From contig NZ_FMXQ01000009.1 of assembly GCF_900104485.1 (NCBI RefSeq), forward strand, positions 62,001-126,000: a DNA stretch of 64,000 bases, in the 5' to 3' direction. Under the pieces are notes generated by a model that saw nothing but the letters and a program-made list of their open reading frames with translations, was not told where the DNA came from and searched no databases. The translations under genes and the position numbers were made by a program. Each line of letters opens with the position of its first letter. Positions within the stretch are counted from its first letter, which is position 1. The stretch is from Bauldia litoralis. Lineage in GTDB: Bacteria; Pseudomonadota; Alphaproteobacteria; Rhizobiales; Kaistiaceae. Positions 8,917 to 17,491 of this stretch are shown here, piece after piece.

Positions 8917-9672
8917 TCAGCCCGTCCTCGCGGCGCGATAGCGCTTGTAGACCATGGGCGCCAGCGACAGGAGGGCGAGCGCGACCAGCGGCAGGATGAC
9001 CGCCGGTGTCAGCACCGAGGCGAGATCGACCGGCTTGCCGGCGTCGAGCAGCGAGCCGATGCCGCTGCCGAAGCTGGCGAAGACCGCCGCGCCCGGGATG
9101 ATCCCGACAAAGGTGGCGATGGTGAAGATGCCGAGCGACACGCCGAGCACCGCCGCGGCGAGGTTCACCAGCCAGAAGGGGAAGATCGGCAACAGGCGGA
9201 GAAACAGCAGGTAGCCGAGCGCATTGTCGGAAAACCCTCGCCGCAGGCGGTCGATCGTCCCGCCGGCGCGGCTCTGCAGCGAGCCGCCGAGGCCCAGCTT
9301 CACGAACAGGAAGAGGCCGATCGCGCCGAGCGTCGCGCCCAGCACGGCGTAGAGGGTGCCGAAGACCGGACCGAAGAGGAAACCGCTGGTGACGGTGAGC
9401 ACCACCGCGCCGGGCACCGAGAAGGCGACGGCAACGGCATAGACGGCAATGAAGATCAGTGCGGCGCCGAGGCCGAGGCGGGCCACTTCGTCCAGCAGCC
9501 ATTGCCGGTTCTCCGACAGGGCGCTGATCGAGAGATACTGGTCGAAGCCGGAGATCCGGACCAGAATGAAGGCGAGGACGAGCACAGCGACTGTGATCCC
9601 GGCGCGCAGCCACGTGCCCCGGCCACCGGTATCCTGTGCGTCCTGCGTCGAGGGGGCGTCCTGCATGCTCAT
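8917..9672 (-). CDS. TVP38/TMEM64 (VTT-domain) membrane protein, YdjX/YdjZ type
   Basis: Inner-membrane protein, 251 residues from the ATG at 9672, which has an AGGCGA-like ribosome site. A frame upstream is open, but its cysteine-rich extension looks non-native. After a hydrophilic N-terminus there are about six hydrophobic segments. The core FSVPGAVVLTVTSGFLFGPVFGTLYAVLGATLGA is the VTT signature, and FLRLLPIFPFWLVNLAAAVLGV follows. E. coli relatives are YdjX and YdjZ, encoded beside the ynj genes. VTT proteins elsewhere are linked to lipid scramblase activity (DedA/TMEM41B superfamily). That would fit a partner CDP-alcohol phosphatidyltransferase, but it is inference. First gene of the six-gene operon. 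Confidence 0.87.
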   Translation of the reverse strand: MSMQDAPSTQDAQDTGGRGTWLRAGITVAVLVLAFILVRISGFDQYLSISALSENRQWLLDEVARLGLGAALIFIAVYAVAVAFSVPGAVVLTVTSGFLFGPVFGTLYAVLGATLGAIGLFLFVKLGLGGSLQSRAGGTIDRLRRGFSDNALGYLLFLRLLPIFPFWLVNLAAAVLGVSLGIFTIATFVGIIPGAAVFASFGSGIGSLLDAGKPVDLASVLTPAVILPLVALALLSLAPMVYKRYRAARTG

Positions 9673-9780
9673 GTGTCGCCTGGTCAATTCGTGGGTCACC
9701 TGCGATGGTGTCCCCTGGCAACACGGCTTGTTACACAAAGGGGCTCGCGGCCGGGTCACGGTGTCGTGAGCATCGCGGGA

Positions 9781-11010
9781 TCAATCGGCGGCTTCGGCCA
9801 GCCGCGTCGATATCCGGCTGCTTTCGGAGAGCGTCTTGTGCACCGGGCAACGGTCGGCGATCTTGAGCAGTCGCTGGAGGACATCGTCGGGCGGCGCGCC
9901 TTCGATGGAGATGACCCGCTCGAACAGGCTGACGGTCCTGCCCTTGCCTTCAGCGCAGTCTTCGCAGTCCGCAGCATGCGTCCGCGAATGCGAGACCACG
10001 ACCGAGATGCGGCCGATATCCATCTTCTTCCGCTCGGCATAAAGCCGCAGCGTCATCGTCGTGCAGGTGCCCAGGGCGGCGGAGAGCAGGTCATAGGGCG
10101 ACGGTCCCGAGCCATCGCCGCCGACATCCGTCGGTTCGTCGGCCATCAGTGTATGCGGGCCGATCTGGACAAGTTGCTGGAATCGGCCTTCGCCGGATTC
10201 GGTGACGACGACGCCGTCAGCCTCGGTTGCCGCGTCGGTCATCGCATCGCCGACAAGGTAGCGCGCGGCCCAGTTGCTGATGATCGACGCGGCAAAGATC
10301 GCGTCGGATCGGTTCGACAGGAGATGGTCGGCGCCGTCGAGTGCGACGAAACTCTTGGGGTGGCGCGCGGCTTCGAAGATCGCCCGGGCGTTTTCGATCC
10401 CGACGATGGTGTCGGTCGGCGCGTGCAGGACGAGGAGCGCCCGCTTCAGCCCGGCGATCACCGACGTGACGTCCTGCGATCGCGCATCGTCGACGAAGTC
10501 GCGGCGGATGTTGAACTTCCGGCCGGCGAGAGTGACTTCGGCGATACCCTCGGTCTCGATCTTTTCCAGCGATGCATCGAAATTGTGGAGGACATGCTCG
10601 ACATCCGCCGGCGCGCCGACGGTCGCCACCGCCCTGACTTCCGGGACCTGCGATGCGGCCATCAGGACCGCCGCGCCACCGAGGCTGTGGCCGATCATCA
10701 ACTGCGGCGCCTGGTAGTGGCTGCGCAGGTGGTCGACCGCCTTGAGGATGTCGCTGACGTTGGACGAGAAGCTGGTATTGGCGAAGTCACCGCCCGAGGC
10801 CCCGAGCCCGGTGAAGTCGAAGCGCAGGACCGCGATGCCGCTCCGCGCCAGCTCGGTCGAGATCCGGGTCGCGGCGAAGACATCCTTCGAGCAGGTGAAG
10901 CAATGGGCGAAGACGGCATAGGCCCGCACCGCGCCGGCCGGCAGGTCAAGGCGCGCCGCCAGCGGCTCCTCGAGACTGCCTTCGAAGGTCACCCGTTCGG
11001 CTGAGAACAT
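9781..11010 (-). CDS. Bifunctional alpha/beta hydrolase - OsmC family protein
   Basis: Fusion of 409 residues. The first 250 or so form an alpha/beta hydrolase with nucleophile elbow GHSLGG near residue 107 and a late His in DGADHLL. The C-terminal part is an OsmC/Ohr-like domain with cysteine motifs ALGTCTTMTLRLYA and DRCPVHKTL, the two-cysteine peroxidase signature. Such fusions are established but poorly characterised; peroxide or thioester detoxification is plausible. GGGAG upstream supports the ATG at 11010. It lies 40 bases after an anti-sigma gene and 108 bases before the TVP38 operon, all on the minus strand. That suggests control by the adjacent ECF sigma factor. Confidence 0.88.
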   Translation of the reverse strand: MFSAERVTFEGSLEEPLAARLDLPAGAVRAYAVFAHCFTCSKDVFAATRISTELARSGIAVLRFDFTGLGASGGDFANTSFSSNVSDILKAVDHLRSHYQAPQLMIGHSLGGAAVLMAASQVPEVRAVATVGAPADVEHVLHNFDASLEKIETEGIAEVTLAGRKFNIRRDFVDDARSQDVTSVIAGLKRALLVLHAPTDTIVGIENARAIFEAARHPKSFVALDGADHLLSNRSDAIFAASIISNWAARYLVGDAMTDAATEADGVVVTESGEGRFQQLVQIGPHTLMADEPTDVGGDGSGPSPYDLLSAALGTCTTMTLRLYAERKKMDIGRISVVVSHSRTHAADCEDCAEGKGRTVSLFERVISIEGAPPDDVLQRLLKIADRCPVHKTLSESSRISTRLAEAAD

Positions 11011-11050
11011 CGGTCTTCTCCCTTGTTGCTGGCGCTTTCGGCGTCCGGTC

Positions 11051-11311
11051 TCATTCCGGCGGCCGGGGCCGATCGCCCGCTGCGGCGCGCTGGCGAAAGG
11101 CCTCGACGAGCGGTTTGGACGGCAGCTCCTCGGGCATCAGCGTGTAGCCATGCCTGTCGATGAAACGGATGGTGGCCTGCATCTGCCCGACGAAGGCCCG
11201 GCAGTGTTTGCAGAGAAGAAGGTGCATCCGCAGGTTCGCTCTCGGCCAGAAGCCGAGCGTGCCGTCGAGATAGTCGTTGGTCTTCTCGCTCACGTCGCGA
11301 CAGGTCAGCAT
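11051..11311 (-). CDS. Short zinc-finger anti-sigma factor (ZAS type)
   Basis: Protein of 86 residues with the start set at the ATG at 11311 (MLTCRDVSEKTNDYLDG). The zinc-binding pattern is visible: Cys4, then HLLLCKHC at about residues 29-36, the HxxxCxxC motif of zinc anti-sigma factors (mycothiol/ChrR-like and mycofactocin-like ZAS). There is no membrane segment, so it is cytoplasmic and may sense redox state through the zinc cysteines. It lies 122 bases downstream of an ECF sigma gene on the same strand, the usual partner arrangement. The longer upstream frame is rejected because the family begins at this position. Confidence 0.8.
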   Translation of the reverse strand: MLTCRDVSEKTNDYLDGTLGFWPRANLRMHLLLCKHCRAFVGQMQATIRFIDRHGYTLMPEELPSKPLVEAFRQRAAAGDRPRPPE

Positions 11312-11433
11312 CGGCTTGCCACATCCTCTGTTGGCGGGCCTGGCCGCCTCGATCGACGGTCCGATGCTATAGGGTCTTGCAAGATCGCCGCGCGTTACAA
11401 ACAAATCCGGACCGGCAGACGTTCCCTGCCGGA

Positions 11434-12045
11434 TCAATCGGCAAGCAGCCGCTCCATCGCTTCCCGGAGGGCGGCACGGGCGCGATGCAGGAGAACGCGC
11501 TGGTTGGCGTCGGATATGCCGAGGAGAACGCTGACCTCGGCGGCCTCCATATGCTCGATCGTCCGCAGGGTCACGACCGATCGTTGCCCGGGCGGCAGCG
11601 ACGCGATCGCTTCGCCCGCCCGCGCCAGCATGTCCTTGTCGGCAACGATCCTCTCCGGCGTCAGGTCATCCCAGGCCGCCGGAAAGTCGGCCCAAGCCCC
11701 GGACGGCTTGAACCGCGCCGGGTCGACTGCCGGCGTGTCTTCGCCGGTCTCGCCCGCGAAATCGGCCACCTGGACCATGCGTCCGTCGCGCACGGCCCGG
11801 GTCCGCGCCTTGTTGGCGAGGATGGCAAAGATCCAGTTCTTCAGCGACGAGCGGCCCTCGAAGGTATCCAGCCCCTCGATCACCGCCAGCCAGGTATCCT
11901 GAACCACTTCCTCCGCCGTCGCCCGGCTGCGAACGAACGCCTGGGCCACCGCGATCAGGCTCGCCTGGTGCCGGGTCACCACCGTGCGGAAGGCTTGCTC
12001 GTCCCCGGCGCGCAAACGGCAATAGAGGTTGGCTGGCTGCGTCAT
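11434..12045 (-). CDS. ECF-type RNA polymerase sigma factor
   Basis: Sigma-70 family protein of 203 residues from the ATG at 12045. Region 2 includes AEEVVQDTWLAVIEGLDTFEGRSSLKNWIFAILANKARTR, and region 4 includes IASLPPGQRSVVTLRTIEHMEAAEVSVLLGISDANQRVLLHRARAAL, the helix-turn-helix that reads the -35 element. It is paired with the zinc anti-sigma downstream and probably directs transcription of a stress regulon that includes the hydrolase-OsmC gene. I did not find a convincing GGAAC-type -35 element on the minus strand in the 218 bases upstream, so autoregulation is unproven. Confidence 0.88.
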   Translation of the reverse strand: MTQPANLYCRLRAGDEQAFRTVVTRHQASLIAVAQAFVRSRATAEEVVQDTWLAVIEGLDTFEGRSSLKNWIFAILANKARTRAVRDGRMVQVADFAGETGEDTPAVDPARFKPSGAWADFPAAWDDLTPERIVADKDMLARAGEAIASLPPGQRSVVTLRTIEHMEAAEVSVLLGISDANQRVLLHRARAALREAMERLLAD

Positions 12046-12263
12046 GCTCGCTCGGGTTCGGTGCCGCCCCGCGTCGAGATTGCTCACGCGGGGCCGGCGG
12101 CTCGTCCATGGGCGCATTCACACCCCGGCTCGGACGACGGAACCTAGCAAAGGCGCACCGCGCCGTGGGTCACATTGCAATCAGGCGCGGTTTTCGACCG
12201 CTCAAGCCTTTGCGAGCGCGGCGTGAGGTACGCCGGACCAACCGCGCAGGGCCACGGACGGCC

Positions 12264-14663
12264 TCAGGCCTGCTTGAGGCCCGGCTCGTCCGCCTCCGCC
12301 TCGGCGACATGCCGCTTCACCGCGAAGAAGCTGTCTGGCGTCACCGAAATGGAGTTGATGCCGCAACCCACCAGAAACCGCGCGAATTCGGGATGATCGC
12401 TGGGCGCCTGGCCGCAAAGGCCGATCTTGGCGCCCGCCTTGTGAGCTGCCCCGATCACGCTCGAGATCATCCATTCGACCGCCTCGTCCTGCTCGTCGAA
12501 AAGTCCCGCGAGTTCCTCCGAATCGCGGTCGACGCCAAGTGTCAGCTGGGTGAGGTCGTTCGATCCGATCGAGAACCCGTCGAAGCGCCGGGCAAAGGCG
12601 TCGGCCAGGATGACGTTGGAGGGAATCTCGCACATCACGTAGACCTCGAGGCCGTCCTCGCCGCGCCGCAGCCCGTTTTCGACCATCACCTTGAGCACCT
12701 TGTCGGCTTCCTTGACCGACCGGCAGAAGGGGATCATCACGACGACATTCTTGAAGCCCATCTCGTTGCGCAGCCGCTGGATCGCGCGGCATTCGAGCGC
12801 GAAGCCTTCCCGGTAGCGCGGCGAGTAGTAACGCGATGCGCCGCGGAACCCGATCATCGGGTTTTCCTCGTCGGGTTCGAATTCGCGACCGCCGACCAGA
12901 CCGGCATATTCGTTGGTCTTGAAGTCGCTCATCCGGATGATGACCGGCTTGGGATGGACGACCGCCGCGATCCGGGCGAGACCGCGCGACAGCGTGTCGA
13001 TGAAATACTCGGTCTTGTCGTCATAGTTGACCGTGATCGCATCGATCTCGGCCTTGGCCGCCTCGTCCTTGAGCGAGTCGTAGCGGACCAGCGCCATCGG
13101 ATGCACCCGCACCTGGTTGGTGACGACGAACTCCATCCGCGCGAGGCCGACACCGTCAGCCGGAACCTGCCACCAGTTGAAGGCCGCGGCCGGATTGGCG
13201 AGGTTGAGCATCACCTTGGTCCGGGTCCCCGGCAGGCTGGAGAGGTCGAGCTCGTCGACCTCGAATTTTGCCGTGCCCTCATAGACGAAACCCTGGTCCC
13301 CCTCGGCGCAGGAGACCGTGACTTCCTGGTCCGTGTGCAACACATGGGTGGCGTTGCCGGTGCCGACGACCGCGGTCAGGCCGAGTTCGCGACTGACAAT
13401 CGCCGCGTGCGAGGTCCGGCCGCCATGGTCGGTGATGATCGCCGCGGCGCGCTTCATGATCGGCACCCAGTCCGGGTCGGTGATCCCGGTGACGAGGATC
13501 GATCCGTCGACGAACTTGTCGATGTCGCGGACGTCCTCGATCAGGCAGACCCGGCCGGCGGTGATCGCGCCGCCGATGCTGAGTCCGGTGGTGAGGATCT
13601 TGCCCTTTTCCAGCACGCGATAGGCCTTGAAGGTGTTGGCCTCGCGCCGCGACTGCACGGTTTCCGGCCGCGCCTGGACGATGAAGATGTCGCCACTGTC
13701 GCCGTCCTTGGCCCATTCCATGTCCATCGGGCAGCCGTAATGCGCCTCGATGGTCGTCGCCCAGCGCGCCAGGAGAACGATCTCCTGGTCGCTGAGCACG
13801 AAGGCGGCCCGTTCGGCCCTGGAGGTCGGAACGTTCTTGGTCGGCTCGTCGCCGGTGGCGTAGATCATCTTGATCGCCTTCTCGCCGAGCGTTTTCTCGA
13901 CGATCGGCAGCAGCGACTCGTCGGCGAGCAGCGGCTTGAAGACCTGGTAGGCGTCGGGATCGACCGCGCCCTGGACGACGTTCTCGCCAAGCCCCCAGGC
14001 GGCGTCGATGCGCACGACCTTGTCGAAGCCGGTCTCGGTATCGATCGAGAACATCACGCCGGAACCGCCGATGTCAGAGCGCACCATCTGCTGGACGCCG
14101 ATCGACAGGGCGACCTGCAGGTGGTCGAAGCCCTTGACCTGACGATAGGAGATCGCCCGGTCGGTAAACAGCGACGCGTAGCAACGACGGCAGGCGTCGA
14201 GCAGGGCGCGCTCGCCGCGGATGTTGAGGAAGGTTTCCTGCTGGCCGGCAAAGCTGGCATCCGGCAGGTCCTCGGCAGTGGCGGATGAACGAACCGCGAC
14301 ATCGAGTTCGCTGCGCCCGGCGCGTTTGCCGAGTTCCTTGTAGGAGGTGAAGATCGTGGCGGCGGTGTCCTCCGGCCATTCGCCGTGAAGGAAGGCGGTT
14401 CGGATCGCCTGCCCGGTTTCCGCCAGCGATTTTTTCCCGGCCGCCATCTCGTCGAGATGATCCGAGATCACCTGCCGAAGACCGTTCGCCTCGACATAGC
14501 GCCAGTAGGCGCTTGCCGTGGTGGCGAAGCCCGGCGGCACCCGAACGCCCTTGCCCGAGAGGGTCTGGACCATTTCGCCCAGCGAGGAATTCTTGCCGCC
14601 GACGAGTCCGACATGGGTCCGCTTGACGGCTTCAAACCAAAGAACGTCGGGTTGGTCAGTCAT
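12264..14663 (-). CDS. ppsA: Phosphoenolpyruvate synthase (pyruvate, water dikinase)
   Basis: Converts pyruvate and ATP to PEP, AMP and phosphate for gluconeogenesis. The 799-residue length is normal for PpsA. The N-terminal ATP-grasp domain begins VKRTHVGLVGGKNSSLGEMV. The phosphohistidine swivelling domain has GGRTSHAAIVSRELG near residue 415, and the C-terminal PEP/pyruvate barrel ends with SIGSNDLTQLTLGVDRDS and IGLCGQAPSDHPEFA carrying the catalytic cysteine. The ATG at 14663 lies 4 bases after the stop of the AhpD-like gene, so the two are cotranscribed. A FixK-type box ahead of that pair suggests induction at low oxygen. Confidence 0.95.
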   Translation of the reverse strand: MTDQPDVLWFEAVKRTHVGLVGGKNSSLGEMVQTLSGKGVRVPPGFATTASAYWRYVEANGLRQVISDHLDEMAAGKKSLAETGQAIRTAFLHGEWPEDTAATIFTSYKELGKRAGRSELDVAVRSSATAEDLPDASFAGQQETFLNIRGERALLDACRRCYASLFTDRAISYRQVKGFDHLQVALSIGVQQMVRSDIGGSGVMFSIDTETGFDKVVRIDAAWGLGENVVQGAVDPDAYQVFKPLLADESLLPIVEKTLGEKAIKMIYATGDEPTKNVPTSRAERAAFVLSDQEIVLLARWATTIEAHYGCPMDMEWAKDGDSGDIFIVQARPETVQSRREANTFKAYRVLEKGKILTTGLSIGGAITAGRVCLIEDVRDIDKFVDGSILVTGITDPDWVPIMKRAAAIITDHGGRTSHAAIVSRELGLTAVVGTGNATHVLHTDQEVTVSCAEGDQGFVYEGTAKFEVDELDLSSLPGTRTKVMLNLANPAAAFNWWQVPADGVGLARMEFVVTNQVRVHPMALVRYDSLKDEAAKAEIDAITVNYDDKTEYFIDTLSRGLARIAAVVHPKPVIIRMSDFKTNEYAGLVGGREFEPDEENPMIGFRGASRYYSPRYREGFALECRAIQRLRNEMGFKNVVVMIPFCRSVKEADKVLKVMVENGLRRGEDGLEVYVMCEIPSNVILADAFARRFDGFSIGSNDLTQLTLGVDRDSEELAGLFDEQDEAVEWMISSVIGAAHKAGAKIGLCGQAPSDHPEFARFLVGCGINSISVTPDSFFAVKRHVAEAEADEPGLKQA

Positions 14664-14667
14664 GTCT

Positions 14668-15024
14668 TCACTCCCCAGTCGCCGCTGTTGCCTGAAAGGC
14701 GTCGAAGGCGCGGAGTGCCTCGCCGCCATAGACCATCGACGGTCCGCCACCCATCTGGATGGCGACGCCGATGGTCTCGAGCACTTCCTCCCGCGAAGCA
14801 CCGAGTTCGCTGACGCGCTTGGCGTGATAGGCGACGCAGCCGTCGCAACGTGACGCGACGCAAAGGGCCAGCGCGATGAGTTCTTTGAATTTGATGCTGA
14901 GTGCGCCGTCGAAGTAGGCGCCCTTGCCCAGGGCGGCGAAGCCGGCCATTGCGTCCGGTAGCCCCTTGCGCAGGGCCGCCGCCGAAGTGGACACTTCCTG
15001 CGCCATCTCCCGGTAGTCTTTCAT
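14668..15024 (-). CDS. AhpD-like carboxymuconolactone decarboxylase family protein
   Basis: Small all-helical protein of 118 residues with the AhpD-type redox motif: CVASRCDGCVAYHAKRV, a CxxC followed by histidine at about residues 48-64. Such proteins act as alkylhydroperoxidases or thiol-disulfide proteins rather than true decarboxylases. The ribosome site GGGGAGG sits 5 bases before the ATG at 15024. It is the first gene of a two-gene operon with ppsA. The coupling of a hydroperoxidase-like protein to PEP synthase has no obvious metabolic explanation. A FixK box lies about 87 bases upstream of the start. Confidence 0.85.
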   Translation of the reverse strand: MKDYREMAQEVSTSAAALRKGLPDAMAGFAALGKGAYFDGALSIKFKELIALALCVASRCDGCVAYHAKRVSELGASREEVLETIGVAIQMGGGPSMVYGGEALRAFDAFQATAATGE

Positions 15025-15104
15025 CGGGACCTCCCCTGCGGCCTGCGTGATCTACGCAGTGCGCGTTATCTCTAGTGAGCCTGACCAACGGCGCGGCGCA
15101 GGCA

Positions 15105-15118
15105 TTGACTCACGTCAA
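15105..15118 (-). promoter_or_regulatory. Candidate FixK/FNR box upstream of the AhpD-like/ppsA operon
   Basis: TTGACTCACGTCAA fits the TTGA-N6-TCAA half-site rule for FixK and FNR proteins. It lies between the stop of the fixK-like gene and the AhpD-like start, with its centre 87 bases upstream of that ATG. The position allows activation, but no transcription start is known. Confidence 0.55.
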
Positions 15119-15136
15119 CGGCGCTCGCATCCGCGT

Positions 15137-15829
15137 TCAATTGTTGAGGTGGCCGAGGGCCCGTTTGTCGCGGAGGACGATGCGCCGCGAGGTCGGTATC
15201 TCGATGGCGCGATCGTCTTCGAGCCGGGTCAGTGTTCGCGAGACCGTCTCGATGGTGAGGCCGAGATAGTCGGCGATGTCCTGCCGGGACATCGGCAGGT
15301 CGACGATGATGTCGGACCGGCCGCGGCCGGCCATGTCGAGCAGGAAAGTGGCAACCCGCTCCTGCGCGCGCTTGCGACCAAGAACGAGAAGATGATCCTG
15401 TGTCCGGCGGAGTTCTCTTGCCGTATGGGTCCACAGTTCGGACGCAAGCGTGGCGTCGCTGACCGCGAGAGCCACCAGGCTGCTGCGCTTGGCGACAAGC
15501 ACCACGGCGTCGGCAATAGCCTCCGCGGTGAATTGGCGTTCGCTGCCGACCTCAAGGCCGAAGACGTCGCCCGCAATGTGAAATTCGCCGATCTGCCGCC
15601 GCCCGTCGCTGAGGAGCTTGTACGTCCGCACGGCGCCGGAAACGACCTTGTAGACGTTGTCGACCGGCTCGCCTTCGCCGTAGATCTCGGCATTCCGGGC
15701 GTAGCGAATCGACATGCCGGCCGTCGACAATGCCGCGGACAGGGGCTGGGGCTGCCCGGCCGCGGCTTCGATGGCCGCGACCTTTTGTGCCGTCGGGCGT
15801 GTAAGTTGGGATGTTTCCTGATGCAGCAT
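15137..15829 (-). CDS. fixK: Crp/Fnr family transcriptional regulator, FixK type
   Basis: Regulator of 230 residues. It has a cyclic-nucleotide-binding-like beta-barrel (residues 30-140), then a winged helix with recognition helix SRQDIADYLGLTIETVSRTLTRLEDD. The E..SR residues predict binding to TTGA-N6-TCAA. It lacks the N-terminal cysteine cluster of FNR and FnrL, so it is not itself a [4Fe-4S] oxygen sensor. That fits a FixK controlled by FixLJ. It is divergent from fixL, and a matching box lies 27-40 bases upstream of its start, suggesting autoregulation. Likely targets are the cco operons downstream. Confidence 0.85.
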   Translation of the reverse strand: MLHQETSQLTRPTAQKVAAIEAAAGQPQPLSAALSTAGMSIRYARNAEIYGEGEPVDNVYKVVSGAVRTYKLLSDGRRQIGEFHIAGDVFGLEVGSERQFTAEAIADAVVLVAKRSSLVALAVSDATLASELWTHTARELRRTQDHLLVLGRKRAQERVATFLLDMAGRGRSDIIVDLPMSRQDIADYLGLTIETVSRTLTRLEDDRAIEIPTSRRIVLRDKRALGHLNN

Positions 15830-15855
15830 GGCGAAAGGCTCTCCCGTTGACGTGT

Positions 15856-15869
15856 TTGATCGTGGTCAA
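15856..15869. promoter_or_regulatory. Candidate FixK box upstream of fixK
   Basis: TTGATCGTGGTCAA (TTGA-N6-TCAA), 27-40 bases upstream of the fixK ATG. Closeness to the start suggests repression or negative autoregulation rather than activation of fixK. Confidence 0.6.
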
Positions 15870-15911
15870 AACGTAACGACGGGTGGTGGACTCGAAAATT
15901 CGGGTAATCTC

Positions 15912-15931
15912 CCTACGGGATATCCCGTAGG
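15912..15931. promoter_or_regulatory. Perfect 20-bp palindrome in the fixK-fixL intergenic region
   Basis: CCTACGGGAT followed by its exact reverse complement, with no spacer. It lies 40 bases upstream of fixL and 83 bases upstream of fixK. Its position makes it a candidate FixJ operator or the site of another dimeric regulator. I do not recognise it as a known consensus. Confidence 0.6.
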
Positions 15932-15970
15932 CGTCGGTGGGGAAGGATCAGTGTTGCCTGAGGCCAGATA

Positions 15971-17491
15971 ATGGGACCGGCGGAAAGCCATCGCGAACCG
16001 CCACTCGTCCGGCCCGGACCGTCGGGCCCGACGGGTGTGGCGCTGCGTTACGGGCTTCCCTTCGGGGCGGTGGCGGTGGCGATCTTCGCCTGTTGGTCGA
16101 TCTGCGGCCGCACAGCCGATCCGTCGCTTTTCCTGTTTGGTGGCGTCGCCGTCGTGGTCTCGGCCGCCTATGGCGGGCTGGGTCCGGGGTTGCTGGCCAC
16201 CGCGCTCGTCGTCGCCGCCGCTCTCTCAAGCGCCTATTTCGTCGGCGGGCAGGTCGACATCGTCAAGTCGTTCGTCTTTGTGTTTCTCGGAGCGGCGATC
16301 GCGACAATGGGCGAAAGGCTGCATCGCCTGCGCGCTGAGACCGCCGCCTTCGCCAGCGACCTGCTGGCGCGCGAGGCGCATCTCAAATCGATTCTCGACA
16401 CCGTGCCGGACGCGATGATCGTGATCGACGAAGCCGGCATCATGCAGTCCTTCTCGACGGCCGCCGAGCGCCTGTTCGGCTATTCGCCGGACGATGCGAT
16501 CGGCAAGAACGTCAAGATTCTGATGCCGTCCCCCTACCGGGAGGATCACGATCGCTACCTCGCCCGCTACATGACCACTGGCGAGCGCCGGATCATCGGG
16601 GTCGGGCGCCTGGTGGTCGGGCAGCGCGCCGACGGCTCGACCTTCCCGATGGAGCTGGCCGTGGGCGAGATGATTTCCCGGGACAGCCGCTTCTTCACGG
16701 GTTTTGTCCGGGATCTGTCCGAGCGCCAGGAGACGGAGGTCCGATTGCAGGAATTGCAGTCGGAGCTGGTCCATATCTCACGCCTCAGCGCCATGGGCGA
16801 AATGGCCTCGACACTGGCCCACGAGATCAATCAGCCGTTGTCGGCGATCACCAACTACATCAGCGGCTCGCGCCGGCTCCTCGACTCGAAGGCCGAGGGA
16901 GCGGACACGAAGCTGCGCGACGCGCTCGACAAGGCCGCCGAACAGGCCTTGCGCGCCGGTCAGATCATCCGTCACCTCCGGGAATTCGTCAGCCGTGGCG
17001 AGAGCGAGAAACGCGGCGAGAGCGTCTCCCGGATGATCGAGGAGGCGGCCGCGCTGGCGCTGGTTGGCGCCAAGGAGCGCGGCATTCGTGTCCGCTACGA
17101 AATCGCCAGCGATATCGGCCATGTTCTTGCCGATCGGGTGCAGATCGAGCAGGTGCTGTTGAACCTGATCCGCAACGCGATCGAGGCGATGACCGAGGCC
17201 GCATCCGAGCCCAGGGAACTCAGAATAGGGGCGCGCCGGGTATCGGACGGCAAGGCCGAAATCGCGGTTGCCGATACCGGTCCCGGCATCTCGGCCGATG
17301 TGGCGGATCGCCTCTTCTCGCCCTTCGTCACGACCAAGGTGCAGGGCATGGGCGTCGGCTTGTCGATCTCGCGCACCATCGTCAACGCCCATGGCGGGAC
17401 GATCGCCGTCGAGACCACGCCCGGCAAGGGCACGACCTTCCGTTTCACGTTGAAGATCATCGATACCGCAGGCAGAGAAGATGACGAATAG
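15971..17491 (+). CDS. fixL: Oxygen-sensing membrane histidine kinase FixL
   Basis: Haem-PAS histidine kinase, 506 residues. About four hydrophobic segments lie in residues 25-112. The PAS domain follows (about 135-250) with the haem-iron ligand His193 in REDHDRY and the ligand-sensing arginine at position 213 in GVGRLV, as in rhizobial FixL. The HisKA phosphorylation site is His284 in [10 protein letters not shown]. The ATPase domain has [18 protein letters not shown] and GMGVGLSIS. When deoxygenated it should phosphorylate FixJ. Its 3' end overlaps fixJ by 11 bases, so the pair is translated together. Confidence 0.95.
   Translation: MGPAESHREPPLVRPGPSGPTGVALRYGLPFGAVAVAIFACWSICGRTADPSLFLFGGVAVVVSAAYGGLGPGLLATALVVAAALSSAYFVGGQVDIVKSFVFVFLGAAIATMGERLHRLRAETAAFASDLLAREAHLKSILDTVPDAMIVIDEAGIMQSFSTAAERLFGYSPDDAIGKNVKILMPSPYREDHDRYLARYMTTGERRIIGVGRLVVGQRADGSTFPMELAVGEMISRDSRFFTGFVRDLSERQETEVRLQELQSELVHISRLSAMGEMASTLAHEINQPLSAITNYISGSRRLLDSKAEGADTKLRDALDKAAEQALRAGQIIRHLREFVSRGESEKRGESVSRMIEEAAALALVGAKERGIRVRYEIASDIGHVLADRVQIEQVLLNLIRNAIEAMTEAASEPRELRIGARRVSDGKAEIAVADTGPGISADVADRLFSPFVTTKVQGMGVGLSISRTIVNAHGGTIAVETTPGKGTTFRFTLKIIDTAGREDDE

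Noticed and set aside
7414-11004. Very long open frame on the plus strand (about 1200 codons)
   Set aside because: It is antisense to the well-supported flavoprotein, TVP38 and hydrolase genes and has a low-complexity Arg/Asp/Gly-rich translation, a usual effect of high GC.
12046-12263. Possible small RNA, tRNA or ECF autoregulatory promoter
   Set aside because: No cloverleaf, no clear GGAAC-type promoter on the sigma gene strand and no good hairpin with T-run found by eye.
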